From: Methylococcaceae bacterium
Lineage (GTDB): Bacteria; Pseudomonadota; Gammaproteobacteria; Methylococcales; Methylomonadaceae
Direction of reading: 5' to 3'
DNA: 64,000 nucleotides
Assembly (NCBI GenBank): GCA_030693065.1
Contig: JAUYBL010000010.1
Coordinates: 226,441 to 290,440, forward strand
Part shown: positions 38,381 through 46,838 of the stretch, one piece after another
Layout: every line of letters begins with the position of its first letter
How positions within the stretch are numbered: position 1 is the first letter of the stretch
The notes under the pieces: model-generated
The model's database searches: none
Seen by the model: only the letters and a program-made list of their open reading frames with translations
Told to the model about the DNA's origin: nothing
Made by a program: the position numbers and the translations under genes

Positions 38381-38457
38381 GTAGGATGCGGTAAACAAAG
38401 TGAACCACATCAATCGCGTAACACGAACCATGCGGTTCGTACCTCACCCCATCCTAC
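38381..38457. repeat. Short dispersed inverted-repeat element (MITE/REP-like)
   Basis: Ends GTAGGAT (38381-38387) and ATCCTAC (38451-38457) are inverted. Inside is a perfect hairpin ACGAACC-ATGC-GGTTCGT (38423-38440). The sequence (GTAGGATGCGGT...AACCACATC...GTAACACGAACC) belongs to a kind of non-autonomous repeat widespread in gammaproteobacteria. It truncates the Rhs tip to its left (minus-strand 5' side). Confidence 0.7.
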
Positions 38458-38465
38458 CGGGCTAA

Positions 38466-38906
38466 TTATTTATAGAATTGCTTAGCAATTATTTCTCCTG
38501 TATCGATATCTATATTGCACTTGAACGATGAAAAAGAATTAACAACAAGTGGCTGCTTTGAAGAAATCGAATAGTAATAATCTACATTTTCAGGAAATTC
38601 TGCTTCCCAAATTATTGAACCATCAAATGAAAGTGCTAATAGATTTTTAAAAGGATTGATCCCGCGCCGTCGCTCTTTACAGTATGAAGGGTCATTAAGA
38701 AATGAGTTAGGATCAGCTAGAACAACAATTTTCCCTTGTAAGATGAAAGCGTCTCGGATTTCGTAGGGCAAAAAAAAAGATTTGGCGTTAACGAACAGTG
38801 TCCTGCCCTGATATGTTACTGACCTCATGCAAGGTGATATCCAGGAGAACTTTCGAATTGGCCAGTCCAGTTTATGCCTAAATCTAAATAGCTTTTGGAT
38901 ACACAT
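38466..38906 (-). CDS. Immunity-like protein downstream of rhs
   Basis: A 146-residue soluble protein of unrecognised family; the start is uncertain (ATG 38906 or the Met at about 38828, MRSVTYQGRTLF). The C-terminal half is well formed: NPFKNLLALSFDGSIIWEAE, PLVVNSFSSFKCNIDIDTGE. A beta-rich single-domain layout with WEAE and a DIDTG end is common among immunity proteins in Rhs tails. It has no adjoining toxin of its own. Inference from position. Confidence 0.45.
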   Translation of the reverse strand: MCIQKLFRFRHKLDWPIRKFSWISPCMRSVTYQGRTLFVNAKSFFLPYEIRDAFILQGKIVVLADPNSFLNDPSYCKERRRGINPFKNLLALSFDGSIIWEAEFPENVDYYYSISSKQPLVVNSFSSFKCNIDIDTGEIIAKQFYK

Positions 38907-39120
38907 CTAGCTGGCAAAAGAGTTTTTGTTATTCATGTTATACACGCCCCACATTGTATAAATCCAGATTTATACCCTTACAACTGTTCGGGCTCTGACA
39001 ACAAATGAAGAAAGACGTTCCAGATTCTCCCACAAGCTCGATTCCTCGACTTTAGGTTAACGATCTATCTTTCTTCAAACCTGTATGTTTGCCAATTCAT
39101 TTTTAATCGCGTTTAACTCG

Positions 39121-39363
39121 CTACCACAAGCCCTTAAAGGGAAAATCAGGTGCTACTAAACGCCATATTTGTCCAGAGTAAATATCTTTAAACCATCGTC
39201 CTCCATAGATTTCCCCTGCTCCATAATTTGGATCAGCTGTCTGTTCCTCCGTTTGACCCTGAGCTAATTGAGCTTCAATATACTTAACAAATCGACTGTA
39301 TTCGTTAATTAAACAGAGTCCATTAACTTCTTCCCAAATACACAACTTTAATGAATTATCCAT
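39121..39363 (-). CDS. Small immunity-like protein
   Basis: An 80-residue protein from ATG 39363 (MDNSLKLCIWEEVNGLCLIN). It ends GAGEIYGGRWFKDIYSGQIW then RLVAPDFPFKGLW. It has no signal peptide or membrane segment. The conserved-looking aromatic C-terminus suggests a real, folded protein. It lies between the main immunity candidate and another orphan gene, in the same direction as rhs. I know of no assigned function. Confidence 0.5.
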   Translation of the reverse strand: MDNSLKLCIWEEVNGLCLINEYSRFVKYIEAQLAQGQTEEQTADPNYGAGEIYGGRWFKDIYSGQIWRLVAPDFPFKGLW

Positions 39364-39392
39364 AGCGGATGGCAAAGCTTAACGAATAGCTG

Positions 39393-39965
39393 CTAAGAAT
39401 GAAAATGCTGCCGTGAGTAATCTAATCGCTTTTTTTCTGCCCGGGACAAGTGCGGCTCCAATGGCCCTAACACTTTAACGATGGCTTCGTAATCCCTTGC
39501 TGACCATGCCGCATCAACTATTGATTTCGCATATCTAAGCTCAGAAGCCAACTCAAACTCGGCACTCTCTTTGCTGCGCAACTTCTCAACCTGCGCAAAA
39601 GAGAAATCATTGCCCTTCAAGAAATCAGAAGCATGTCGAACAATCAATTCGGATAGCCGCGCTAACACATTTAGCATCCGTGCATCGTCGTTAATTAACA
39701 GTTCCGAAACAAATGCAGCATCTTGAATATTTCTTAGACGCAATACTTCCGCGAGCGAAAAAGGCGGTCCTGGATAACGCGGGTCCTGCTGCCCAATCTC
39801 AATACCCAATTCATATGAGCGACCATTATCGAAATTAATGTTCAAAAATACTTGGTCGTTTTCATAGCGCACCCCCCATTCTGTACAAGCTACACAAACT
39901 AAACCAAATTGTTGCGCCACTGGATCAAATTGGCGCTGTGCCTTTTCAGAGAATAACAAAGTCAT
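39393..39965 (-). CDS. Probable cognate immunity protein of the Rhs toxin
   Basis: A 190-residue protein starting 13 bases after the rhs stop, exactly where the immunity gene sits in Rhs loci. The N-terminal half is beta-rich (FGLVCVACTEWGVRYENDQV, FLNINFDNGRSYELGIEIGQ). The C-terminal half is helical (RMLNVLARLSELIVRHASDF, ending EKKRLDYSRQHFH). The family is not recognised. Its protective role is inferred from adjacency and size. Confidence 0.65.
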   Translation of the reverse strand: MTLLFSEKAQRQFDPVAQQFGLVCVACTEWGVRYENDQVFLNINFDNGRSYELGIEIGQQDPRYPGPPFSLAEVLRLRNIQDAAFVSELLINDDARMLNVLARLSELIVRHASDFLKGNDFSFAQVEKLRSKESAEFELASELRYAKSIVDAAWSARDYEAIVKVLGPLEPHLSRAEKKRLDYSRQHFHS

Positions 39966-39978
39966 GAATTACCTCTCG

Positions 39979-42900
39979 TTAGTTTCCCCGCGGGTGATAT
40001 GCACCCGTCGATGGGCTGTATTGCCAACCACGGGATTCAAGAAGATTTCGCTCCGCTCGCAGGAAACCACCTGTTGATATCCGTTCTCCAGTTACAGGAT
40101 TTCGATATGAATCATAGATAGGATTACCCTTACCCATCTCTTCGCGCAAACGACCAGAGTTCTGTGCCCAGTTTGCACTGGGACTACCCTTGTCAGGCAA
40201 GTGAAGCATGAAGTCACCTCCTCTCCAACCCTCAGCTTTAGCAGTAGTGTCTTTACCCCACTTAAAGAGATTAAGCCCGCCACTCTCTGAGCTTTTTGCA
40301 GCCCCACAAACCCGCCCCACGCCGCCGCCCGGCACACCTTCGACTCCCGCCAGCTGTAAATCATATAGTTCAAGGGCAACAGCCCCTGCAGCAGCCAACG
40401 CCCGAATTAGCAAAGGATTAAGACCTCTTGGGTCGATATACCTTAGCGGATCACTACCCACATAGGCATAGGTATTAACGCCGCCAAGCAGCCCAATCGG
40501 ATCACTCTCGATATACCGCCCGGTACTTGGATCGTAATCCCGGTGGGTGTTGTAGTGTAGTCCGGTTTCCTTGTCGTAATACTGGCCGGGGAAGCGCAGG
40601 TTGTAGATAAATGGATGGCCGTCATGATCGGGGTCTTCGTCGATGGCTTGGCTATTGCGATGGTGATCGTCCTGGTCCTGATCTTGGTTTATGCCTACTT
40701 TTGGAAGTCCCATCCCAAAAGGATCGCTTTCCCAGCGCCAGACTACTTCACCGTTCTGGCTGGTAATAGCCCTCGGGCTGTTAAGGTGATCGGTATAGAC
40801 ATAGTAGGTTTGGTAGTTTTTCAACACGGCGACGGGCATGTCGCCTAACCAGACCGTTTCCTGAATGGCTTGGCCTTGCTGATCGTATTCTCCAATCAGA
40901 TGACCGGCTTCGTCATAGACGAAGTAAGTACTGGTTAGTATTCGTTGAGTACTTTTCTTGACTTTTCCGTGTTGATCGCCGTGTTCGTCCTCGTCATCAA
41001 CGTCACCTTTATCACCGCCGGACCGTTTAGGTATTTTACGGTGAAATTTGGCGACACGCTGTCCCAAGCCGTTGACCCGGTATTGCTCAACACCTAGGAC
41101 AACATTTGACACTTGCACCAGACGGCCGCGTCCGTCATAGCCAAATTGGTTATAGCCGTCATCGATCAGGTGACCAGCAGTGTCGTAGCTATAATTTTTT
41201 ATGGTCTGTAGGTTGTCGTCGGTGACAGACATCAAACGATTGCTGGATGACTCAAGATTAAAGCTTTTCGTCAACGCGCTATCTAGCTGTTGGGTGCGGT
41301 TTCCGTTAGCGTCGTAGCTGTAGCGAGTTTGACTGGTGGGATTGGTAACACCCGTTAACCGGCCCAGTTCGTCGTAGCTGAAGCTTTGATCGAAGTTAAG
41401 ATCGGCATCAATGTAACCAGTGATGCGGCTTGCAGAGTCATAGCTAAGTTGTCGCCAACGATCAGCCAAGTCGTAGCCGATGAGGCGACCATCCTGGTCG
41501 AAGTCGCGGCTGGTTTTGACGCCATTACCAAAAGTCCAGTTTTTAGCGACACCAAAAGGCTGATAGTCAATACCACTGAGCAGGGTCGTGCGCTTGTTAT
41601 CAAACCCGCTAATTTGGCCGTTGCTGTTGTAGTTTAATTTCAGCACTTGGCCGGATGGATAAGTCAATGTAGTCAATCGACCATTTGCGTTGAATCCATA
41701 GCGGGTAACCAATGTCACTGAACCGGTTTTAATGGTTTTGCTGGTCAACCGACCATTTACGTCGTAAGCCCAGTTCGTGACGCCCGCGTCATCAATCATC
41801 TGAGTCAGATGGCCGATGCCGTTACGTCCCTGATCATATCTAAATTTGATGGGCGATTGACCAGCTGGACTGATTTGAGTAACGCGGTTTAAGGCATCAT
41901 AATTGTAATTCACGATTTGTCCGCGAGCGTCGACGCTACTTAGCGGGTTGCCAGCGTCGTCATAGCTGGTTTGGCTTTTGCCAGTATCGGGACTGTCCGA
42001 AGTCAATCGTTGTCCGAGGCCATCATAGACGTAGTCGGTAACCAGAGTCAGCGGGTCTGTCACTGACAACAGGTTGTCATGTTTATCGTAGGCGTTTTTA
42101 GTGGCATAACCAGCGGGATCGATACTGCTGATCAATCGATTCAGTGTATCGTAGGCAAGTACCGTTTTGTTATTAAGTGGATCAATAACTCTAATAGTAT
42201 TGCCATTGGCATCGTAGCCAACGCTGGCAGTTTGGTTCTCAGCACCGATGGTTTTTGTTAGACGACTAAGGCCGTCGAACACCTGGGCGCGAGTGCTGAT
42301 CAACTGGTTGGCGGGGTCGAAGACTTGGGTATTGAGGCGATTGCCTTGGTTGTCCAGTGTGTAATCGATATGATTGCCCAGTGAATCGGTAATGCCAACC
42401 AGACGGTGGGCGTTGTCGTAGCGGTAGGCAATGGATGCGCTATCCGGGAGGGTCACTTTGAGTAACTGGTCGGCGGCATCGTAACTGTAGCGAGTAACTT
42501 CCGCACCGATAGTTGAGTTTATCAGTCGGCCGCGCGGATCATATTGGAACCGAGACACCAAGCCATTGGCGTCTTTAAGAGATAGCGGCTTGCCATCGGC
42601 ATTGTAATTGTTAATAGTAGTGACATGACCAAGCGCGTCGCTGATCGTGCTTAGGTTGCCATGGGCGTCATAGCTCAAACGGGTGACATCATTGACATCG
42701 TTACGGGGACCGTCAATAGTCAGCGGTTGACTTTGGTCATTGTAGCTATAGGACCATTTGCGGCTTTGTTGGGTAGCATTGTCTGTGACGGTCTTTTGCA
42801 GCAAATTGCCTCGGTCGTCATACTTAAAGGTAGTCGTTCGACCGGATTCGGTGATAATGGCCGGCAATCGGAAACGGCTGTGCCAGGTCGTCTGTATCGT

Positions 42901-44139
42901 GCGGGACTGCGGCTTGCCTACCGCTTCGGTACGCAATATTTCCAGGTTCCGGACAGTATCGTAATTGTAGTTAGTAATGTTGCCGTTGAAATCTATGCTC
43001 TGCACTAAGTTACCTTCGTTATCGTAGCTCATGCTCCGCGTAGCGCTGCTGCAGCTTAAATTCGTGCAGCTTTGGGTTTCAAACGCAGTATGCGCCACGC
43101 CAAGGTAAGTACGATAAGAGTAAAGTCGATTCGCTCCCAGTAAGTCCTTAACAGTGGTTTTTAGATTGGCCCTGTCATACGACAAGGTGACTTTTTCCGA
43201 GCCATCGGCATGTTCAGAACTTGTCGCCCACCCCTGGTTGTCGTAACTCCAGCTGGCAAAGCGAGTGCCATTTTCGTCAATAATACCAGTAAGCGCGTGG
43301 GGCCAACTGGCGTTCTCGTAACGATATTCTCTGCTATTGCCATCGGCATGGCCAACAGTGGTCAGGTTGTTTCTGCTGTCATAAGCATAACTCAGCGTAT
43401 GGTCGGCCGGATCAATAATGGCGCTAATATGCCCCTGATTGTCATAGGCAAACTTTAAGCTGCGCCCGAACTCGTCATTAACCGACGTCAGTTTAGCGGT
43501 ACTATCGTAGTTAAGGGTTTGCCTAAGGCCGACGCGGTTGGCTACTGTAATTAATCGACCAGCGGCATCATATCTTTCCGTGCCGTCCTGACCATTGGTA
43601 TAAACCCAACCGCCACCGCTAATTGCCGTCAACTGGCTGTTAACATCGGCGTCGGGTTGCCAAACACCATTGATCCATTTGAAGCTAAAGGTTTTTTCGT
43701 CCGAACGGATCACGTTGACCTGAGTAGAAGAAACCACTTGAATCCGACCACTGTAATTGAAGTTCCAGTGCGAACCGAACGGGCCGTTGCCAATGGTGGA
43801 TTGACTGTTGTAATACCGTACTAACTGAAGCGTATTTGAGCCAGAACCGATGTAATCGGTTTCCTGCTGAAATTTATTGCCGGTGCTGTTGTTGATCGGA
43901 TTACCGGAATATTGTCCGATACTGCACTGATTAGCATTACTGTCAGAGCAACTATCGGTACCACCGCCTAGACTTTTTGCACTATTGGGCGGGTTACAGC
44001 GTGGATCGAATTGATCGTCCCAGTCTGGTGCATCTCCATCGCCGTCACAAGTTCCGGCCAAAGCTGCACTTGGCAACAGAGGCAGCACGGTAATAAGAAA
44101 AATAATACTGCATATCAAAAACGACATTACCTTCTTCAT
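39979..44139 (-). CDS. Secreted Rhs-repeat polymorphic toxin
   Basis: From ATG 44139, with GGGAG just upstream, the protein has 1386 residues. A Sec signal peptide (FLICSIIFLITVLPLLPSAA, cleavage near AGTCDG) is followed by a DUF6531-like entry (NNSTGNKFQQETDYIGSGSN) and about 25 YDxxGRL-type RHS repeats that should form a hollow cocoon. The core ends in DPIGLLGG then YIDPRGL (about 1230-1236), after which the variable tip (about 1240-1386) begins. The tip has GGDFMLHLPDKGSPSANWAQ and STGGFLRAERNLLESRGWQY and is probably a nuclease-type toxin whose class I cannot fix. Two Asp/His-rich inserts at about 1035-1060 and 1147-1174 interrupt the core. Five smaller genes follow. Confidence 0.85.
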   Translation of the reverse strand: MKKVMSFLICSIIFLITVLPLLPSAALAGTCDGDGDAPDWDDQFDPRCNPPNSAKSLGGGTDSCSDSNANQCSIGQYSGNPINNSTGNKFQQETDYIGSGSNTLQLVRYYNSQSTIGNGPFGSHWNFNYSGRIQVVSSTQVNVIRSDEKTFSFKWINGVWQPDADVNSQLTAISGGGWVYTNGQDGTERYDAAGRLITVANRVGLRQTLNYDSTAKLTSVNDEFGRSLKFAYDNQGHISAIIDPADHTLSYAYDSRNNLTTVGHADGNSREYRYENASWPHALTGIIDENGTRFASWSYDNQGWATSSEHADGSEKVTLSYDRANLKTTVKDLLGANRLYSYRTYLGVAHTAFETQSCTNLSCSSATRSMSYDNEGNLVQSIDFNGNITNYNYDTVRNLEILRTEAVGKPQSRTIQTTWHSRFRLPAIITESGRTTTFKYDDRGNLLQKTVTDNATQQSRKWSYSYNDQSQPLTIDGPRNDVNDVTRLSYDAHGNLSTISDALGHVTTINNYNADGKPLSLKDANGLVSRFQYDPRGRLINSTIGAEVTRYSYDAADQLLKVTLPDSASIAYRYDNAHRLVGITDSLGNHIDYTLDNQGNRLNTQVFDPANQLISTRAQVFDGLSRLTKTIGAENQTASVGYDANGNTIRVIDPLNNKTVLAYDTLNRLISSIDPAGYATKNAYDKHDNLLSVTDPLTLVTDYVYDGLGQRLTSDSPDTGKSQTSYDDAGNPLSSVDARGQIVNYNYDALNRVTQISPAGQSPIKFRYDQGRNGIGHLTQMIDDAGVTNWAYDVNGRLTSKTIKTGSVTLVTRYGFNANGRLTTLTYPSGQVLKLNYNSNGQISGFDNKRTTLLSGIDYQPFGVAKNWTFGNGVKTSRDFDQDGRLIGYDLADRWRQLSYDSASRITGYIDADLNFDQSFSYDELGRLTGVTNPTSQTRYSYDANGNRTQQLDSALTKSFNLESSSNRLMSVTDDNLQTIKNYSYDTAGHLIDDGYNQFGYDGRGRLVQVSNVVLGVEQYRVNGLGQRVAKFHRKIPKRSGGDKGDVDDEDEHGDQHGKVKKSTQRILTSTYFVYDEAGHLIGEYDQQGQAIQETVWLGDMPVAVLKNYQTYYVYTDHLNSPRAITSQNGEVVWRWESDPFGMGLPKVGINQDQDQDDHHRNSQAIDEDPDHDGHPFIYNLRFPGQYYDKETGLHYNTHRDYDPSTGRYIESDPIGLLGGVNTYAYVGSDPLRYIDPRGLNPLLIRALAAAGAVALELYDLQLAGVEGVPGGGVGRVCGAAKSSESGGLNLFKWGKDTTAKAEGWRGGDFMLHLPDKGSPSANWAQNSGRLREEMGKGNPIYDSYRNPVTGERISTGGFLRAERNLLESRGWQYSPSTGAYHPRGN

Positions 44140-44955
44140 GCCAACTCCCAATTTTATTGATTATGATCGAGAATAACCCAACCAACGTGTAACTTTACGC
44201 CAAGGACCAACGTGAAAACCTTTACAACATAGATCAAAAGTGCCCCTTAATAGGCGAGTTAGAATTTAGCAGACTGCATCCATGCTATAAGCGAAATACG
44301 TCACATAACTGCCAATAGTTAATACAAAAGACACAGACAATACATTGTTAACAGATTCCTAACTATCAGGAACTTAAGCATTCCGGCTGCGGTCGAGGCA
44401 TATTGTTGAAACTCAACCAAATAAAATATTTACCGCCTGACAATACAAGCGCTAAGTGAGTGATGGGGACTGACTTATTATGGTTTCGAGTATATTCGCT
44501 AAGACGGAGCCGTTAAAAAACACGGCAAGCTAAGCAGAATCACTGGGCGACTGAAGCCCCAAAGTACAAGCTTTGTTGGCCAAACTTCAGCGACCCTATA
44601 CGATCGCTGATACCCATGAACAGAACTATTTTATCGGGATTCCCGCGCAGAGTTTGTGCTACCAGACAACACAAAAACAGAAGATTTAGCGCCGAATTCC
44701 TACTCCTTATAACCGCATTACTTATAGCTGAATTGGCACTGGCTAAAGAGGAAATTCTGTTGATTTATATAAAGCACATAATAGTATTGTTAATCGGACT
44801 GCAATTGATTTAATCTTTGCTGCTGTTGGGCCAGCCAAATTGCAATTGACTTTAGCCGCAAGTATTAACAACATTCACACCTTTGAAATGCTCATCGATA
44901 AGTGCCTACTATTAATACTGAGTCATTAAAACTTAAATAAAACTGGAGTCTTCTA
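44140..44955. other. Long intergenic region before dhaK
   Basis: About 815 bases between divergent rhs and dhaK. It contains a stretch of nested hairpins (44509-44609, listed separately). A 65-codon frame (44616-44813) encodes one or two hydrophobic segments (LLLITALLIAELALA, HIIVLLIGLQLI) but has no ribosome-binding site and no family, so I do not call it a gene. Nothing else is recognised. Confidence 0.35.
44509..44609 (+). promoter_or_regulatory. Possible structured RNA element with competing stems
   Basis: Stems visible on the plus strand: GCCGT/ACGGC (44509-44526), GGGC/GCCC (44545-44559), CTGAAG/CTTCAG (44551-44556 with 44585-44590) and CAGCGA/TCGCTG (44588-44609). The third stem shares bases with the second and fourth, so they exclude one another, as in attenuators. 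It matches no riboswitch class I know; the c-di-GMP core was looked for and not found. Weak. Confidence 0.25.
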
Positions 44956-45939
44956 ATGAAAAAATTCATTAATAGCGTTGATACCCAGCTTGATGAAAGT
45001 TTGCTGGGCTTTGCCAAGGCCCATGCCGACATTATCCAGCTCAACCGCCAACCGCGGTTTGTTAAACGTATCAAGCCAACTGCATCGGGTAAGGTTGCGC
45101 TTATTTCCGGTGGCGGCTCGGGCCATGAGCCGCTTCATACCGGCTTTGTCGGTTTTGGGATGCTTGATGCCGCCTGTCCAGGCCAGATATTTACTTCACC
45201 CAGCCCCGACCAAATGTTGGCTGCTGCAGAAGCAGTTGAAAACGGCAGTGGCGTATTATTCATTGTTAAAAATTATGCTGGCGATGTAATGAATTTTGAA
45301 ATGGCCGCTGAAATGCTCGATTACCCGAGTGCAACAGTATTAGTCACTGATGATGTTTCCTTGCCGAAAAATCACAGCATTGGCCGACGTGGCGTCGCCG
45401 GCACGCTGATTGTCGAAAAAATTGTTGGTGCCGCCGCTGAACAAGGTGCAAGCCTAGCTATTTGTAAAGCCCTTGGCGATAAAGTCAATCTTGCCACCGC
45501 ATCGATGGGTGTAGCATTAACTAGCTGCACCGTGCCTGCAATTGGCAAACCGACGTTTGAGATTGCTGATAATGAAATGGAAATGGGCGTGGGTATTCAT
45601 GGCGAACGCGGCCGAGAAACACTGCCATTAGCAACAGCAACGGAAATTGTTGAACACATAGCCAACATTATCGATATCGAATTAAAGCCTGAAAAAGGCC
45701 AACAGGCATTACTGCTGGTGAATGGTTTCGGCGGCACGCCGCTATTGGAATTGCATTTGATCTACGACCTTGCGGCCCAATTTTGGGAAAAGCGGGGAAT
45801 TAATATCTGCCGTTCATTAGTTGGCAACTACGTCACATCCTTGGATATGGAGGGATGTTCAATTACTTTAAGCTTGCTAGACGATGAAATTTTGAGGCTA
45901 TGGGATGCCCCAGTGCATACTGCGGCGTTACGTTGGTAA
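44956..45939 (+). CDS. dhaK: Dihydroxyacetone kinase subunit DhaK
   Basis: The dihydroxyacetone-binding subunit. 327 residues, complete. It starts KKFINSVDTQLDESLLGFAK. GGGSGHEPLHTGFVG holds the substrate pocket (about 52-66), and the His that binds DHA covalently is in MGVGIHGERGRE (about residue 215). A GGAG lies upstream of the ATG. In a RuMP organism it could feed DHA into dihydroxyacetone phosphate. Its partner DhaL is next to it but on the opposite strand, with 12 bases of overlap at the 3' ends, so the two are not in one operon as is usual. Confidence 0.93.
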   Translation: MKKFINSVDTQLDESLLGFAKAHADIIQLNRQPRFVKRIKPTASGKVALISGGGSGHEPLHTGFVGFGMLDAACPGQIFTSPSPDQMLAAAEAVENGSGVLFIVKNYAGDVMNFEMAAEMLDYPSATVLVTDDVSLPKNHSIGRRGVAGTLIVEKIVGAAAEQGASLAICKALGDKVNLATASMGVALTSCTVPAIGKPTFEIADNEMEMGVGIHGERGRETLPLATATEIVEHIANIIDIELKPEKGQQALLLVNGFGGTPLLELHLIYDLAAQFWEKRGINICRSLVGNYVTSLDMEGCSITLSLLDDEILRLWDAPVHTAALRW

Positions 45940-46569
45940 TTGCGCAGCCAATTCATTAACGATTACACAAATTATTAACTGACAAGTTCTAGCCCCTGGA
46001 TCTATGTGCCCCCTGGATCTTTCCTCTAAAAACGAGGCTCTTCCTTTAGTTGCTACCATATCCCGGGTAGATTCCATACCAGCGATTGCCGCGCTAGTAA
46101 TATCACTAATAACCTCGGCTAATGTCATCGAAGCTAAAGCGCCTTTGCGTAATCTTTCTGCAACTGGAATTAATACATCAAGCATAGTTTTTTCACCGGC
46201 CGCTGCTTTACCTCGCTGCTTTACAGCTTGCACTCCTTCAGAAAAAATCTCTGCAAAATCCGGTAATGTCAGCTCACTTTGTTTAGTAGCTTTACTCATG
46301 CCAATAAACAATGTGCCATACAAAGAGCCTGAAGCTCCGCCCATGGCTGTCATCAGCGTCATGCCGATTTTCTTAAACGCTGCAGCCCAATCTAGCTGAG
46401 CTATTCCTGCGCTTTCTGCCAAAAGTCCATTTATGCCACGCTGTAGATTAACCATGTGATCGCCATCACCAATGGCTTGATCAAGAGCGGCTACTTCTTC
46501 CGTATTTTGTACTAATACATTAGCAATTAACTGGATTAAATTAGGCAACAGACTAGGAGTAAATTTCAT
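45928..46569 (-). CDS. dhaL: Dihydroxyacetone kinase subunit DhaL
   Basis: The nucleotide-binding helical-barrel subunit. From ATG 46569 (MKFTPSLLPNLIQ), chosen because GAGGAAAG precedes it, the protein has 213 residues. The Mg-ADP-binding motif is ALDQAIGDGDHMVNLQRG (about 29-46). MGGASGSLYGTLF and GDxT-like segments follow, and the end RSRGHIDPGARTCQLII fits the DhaL DPGA motif. No DhaM (PTS) subunit is in the window, so whether it uses ATP or PTS phosphate is open. It reads in the direction of the RuMP genes and could be expressed with transaldolase despite a hairpin between them. Confidence 0.9.
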   Translation of the reverse strand: MKFTPSLLPNLIQLIANVLVQNTEEVAALDQAIGDGDHMVNLQRGINGLLAESAGIAQLDWAAAFKKIGMTLMTAMGGASGSLYGTLFIGMSKATKQSELTLPDFAEIFSEGVQAVKQRGKAAAGEKTMLDVLIPVAERLRKGALASMTLAEVISDITSAAIAGMESTRDMVATKGRASFLEERSRGHIDPGARTCQLIICVIVNELAAQLPT

Positions 46570-46790
46570 TGAGCTTTCCTCTTTAGGCATGATCGCAGGG
46601 GTGAACGACTTAATACTTGGGTTAAGATCGCGTTTTATGAATGGATCATCAGCATTATAAAATTACAAGGTAAACGCTTAAATTTATAATATAGAGAGAA
46701 TATCAGGCCTCCAGTCTATTAAAGCTAATTTAAAATTCTAGAGAACAGCAGAAGACAGATTGGCAAGGGTCGAGCGTAAAATAAATGAAG

Positions 46791-46822
46791 CCCTCGGTAG
46801 ATATATAGGTCTCTGCCGAGGG
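46791..46822 (-). terminator. Hairpin after transaldolase
   Basis: CCCTCGGTAGA and TCTCTGCCGAGGG (46791-46801 with about 46810-46822) pair with one G-U, 17 bases after the tal stop. In the minus direction it is followed by CTTCATTTATTTT. Probable terminator. Confidence 0.7.
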
Positions 46823-46838
46823 GGTAAACAGTTAAATC

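Noticed and set aside
40208..43458. Several plus-strand open frames inside the Rhs gene
   Set aside because: They are shadows of the repetitive Rhs coding strand and show no start signals or family motifs.
39979..44139. Rhs gene as the TcC partner of the Tc-like gene
   Set aside because: It has its own Sec signal and immunity tail, lies over 15 kb away on the other strand, and shows no TcB-type N-terminal part.
44509..44609. Cyclic-di-GMP riboswitch
   Set aside because: I looked for the conserved core of that class and did not find it; only unassigned stems remain.
44616..44813. 65-codon frame with hydrophobic segments in the gap before dhaK
   Set aside because: No ribosome-binding site, no family, and hydrophobic runs arise easily in AT-rich DNA; not enough to call a gene.
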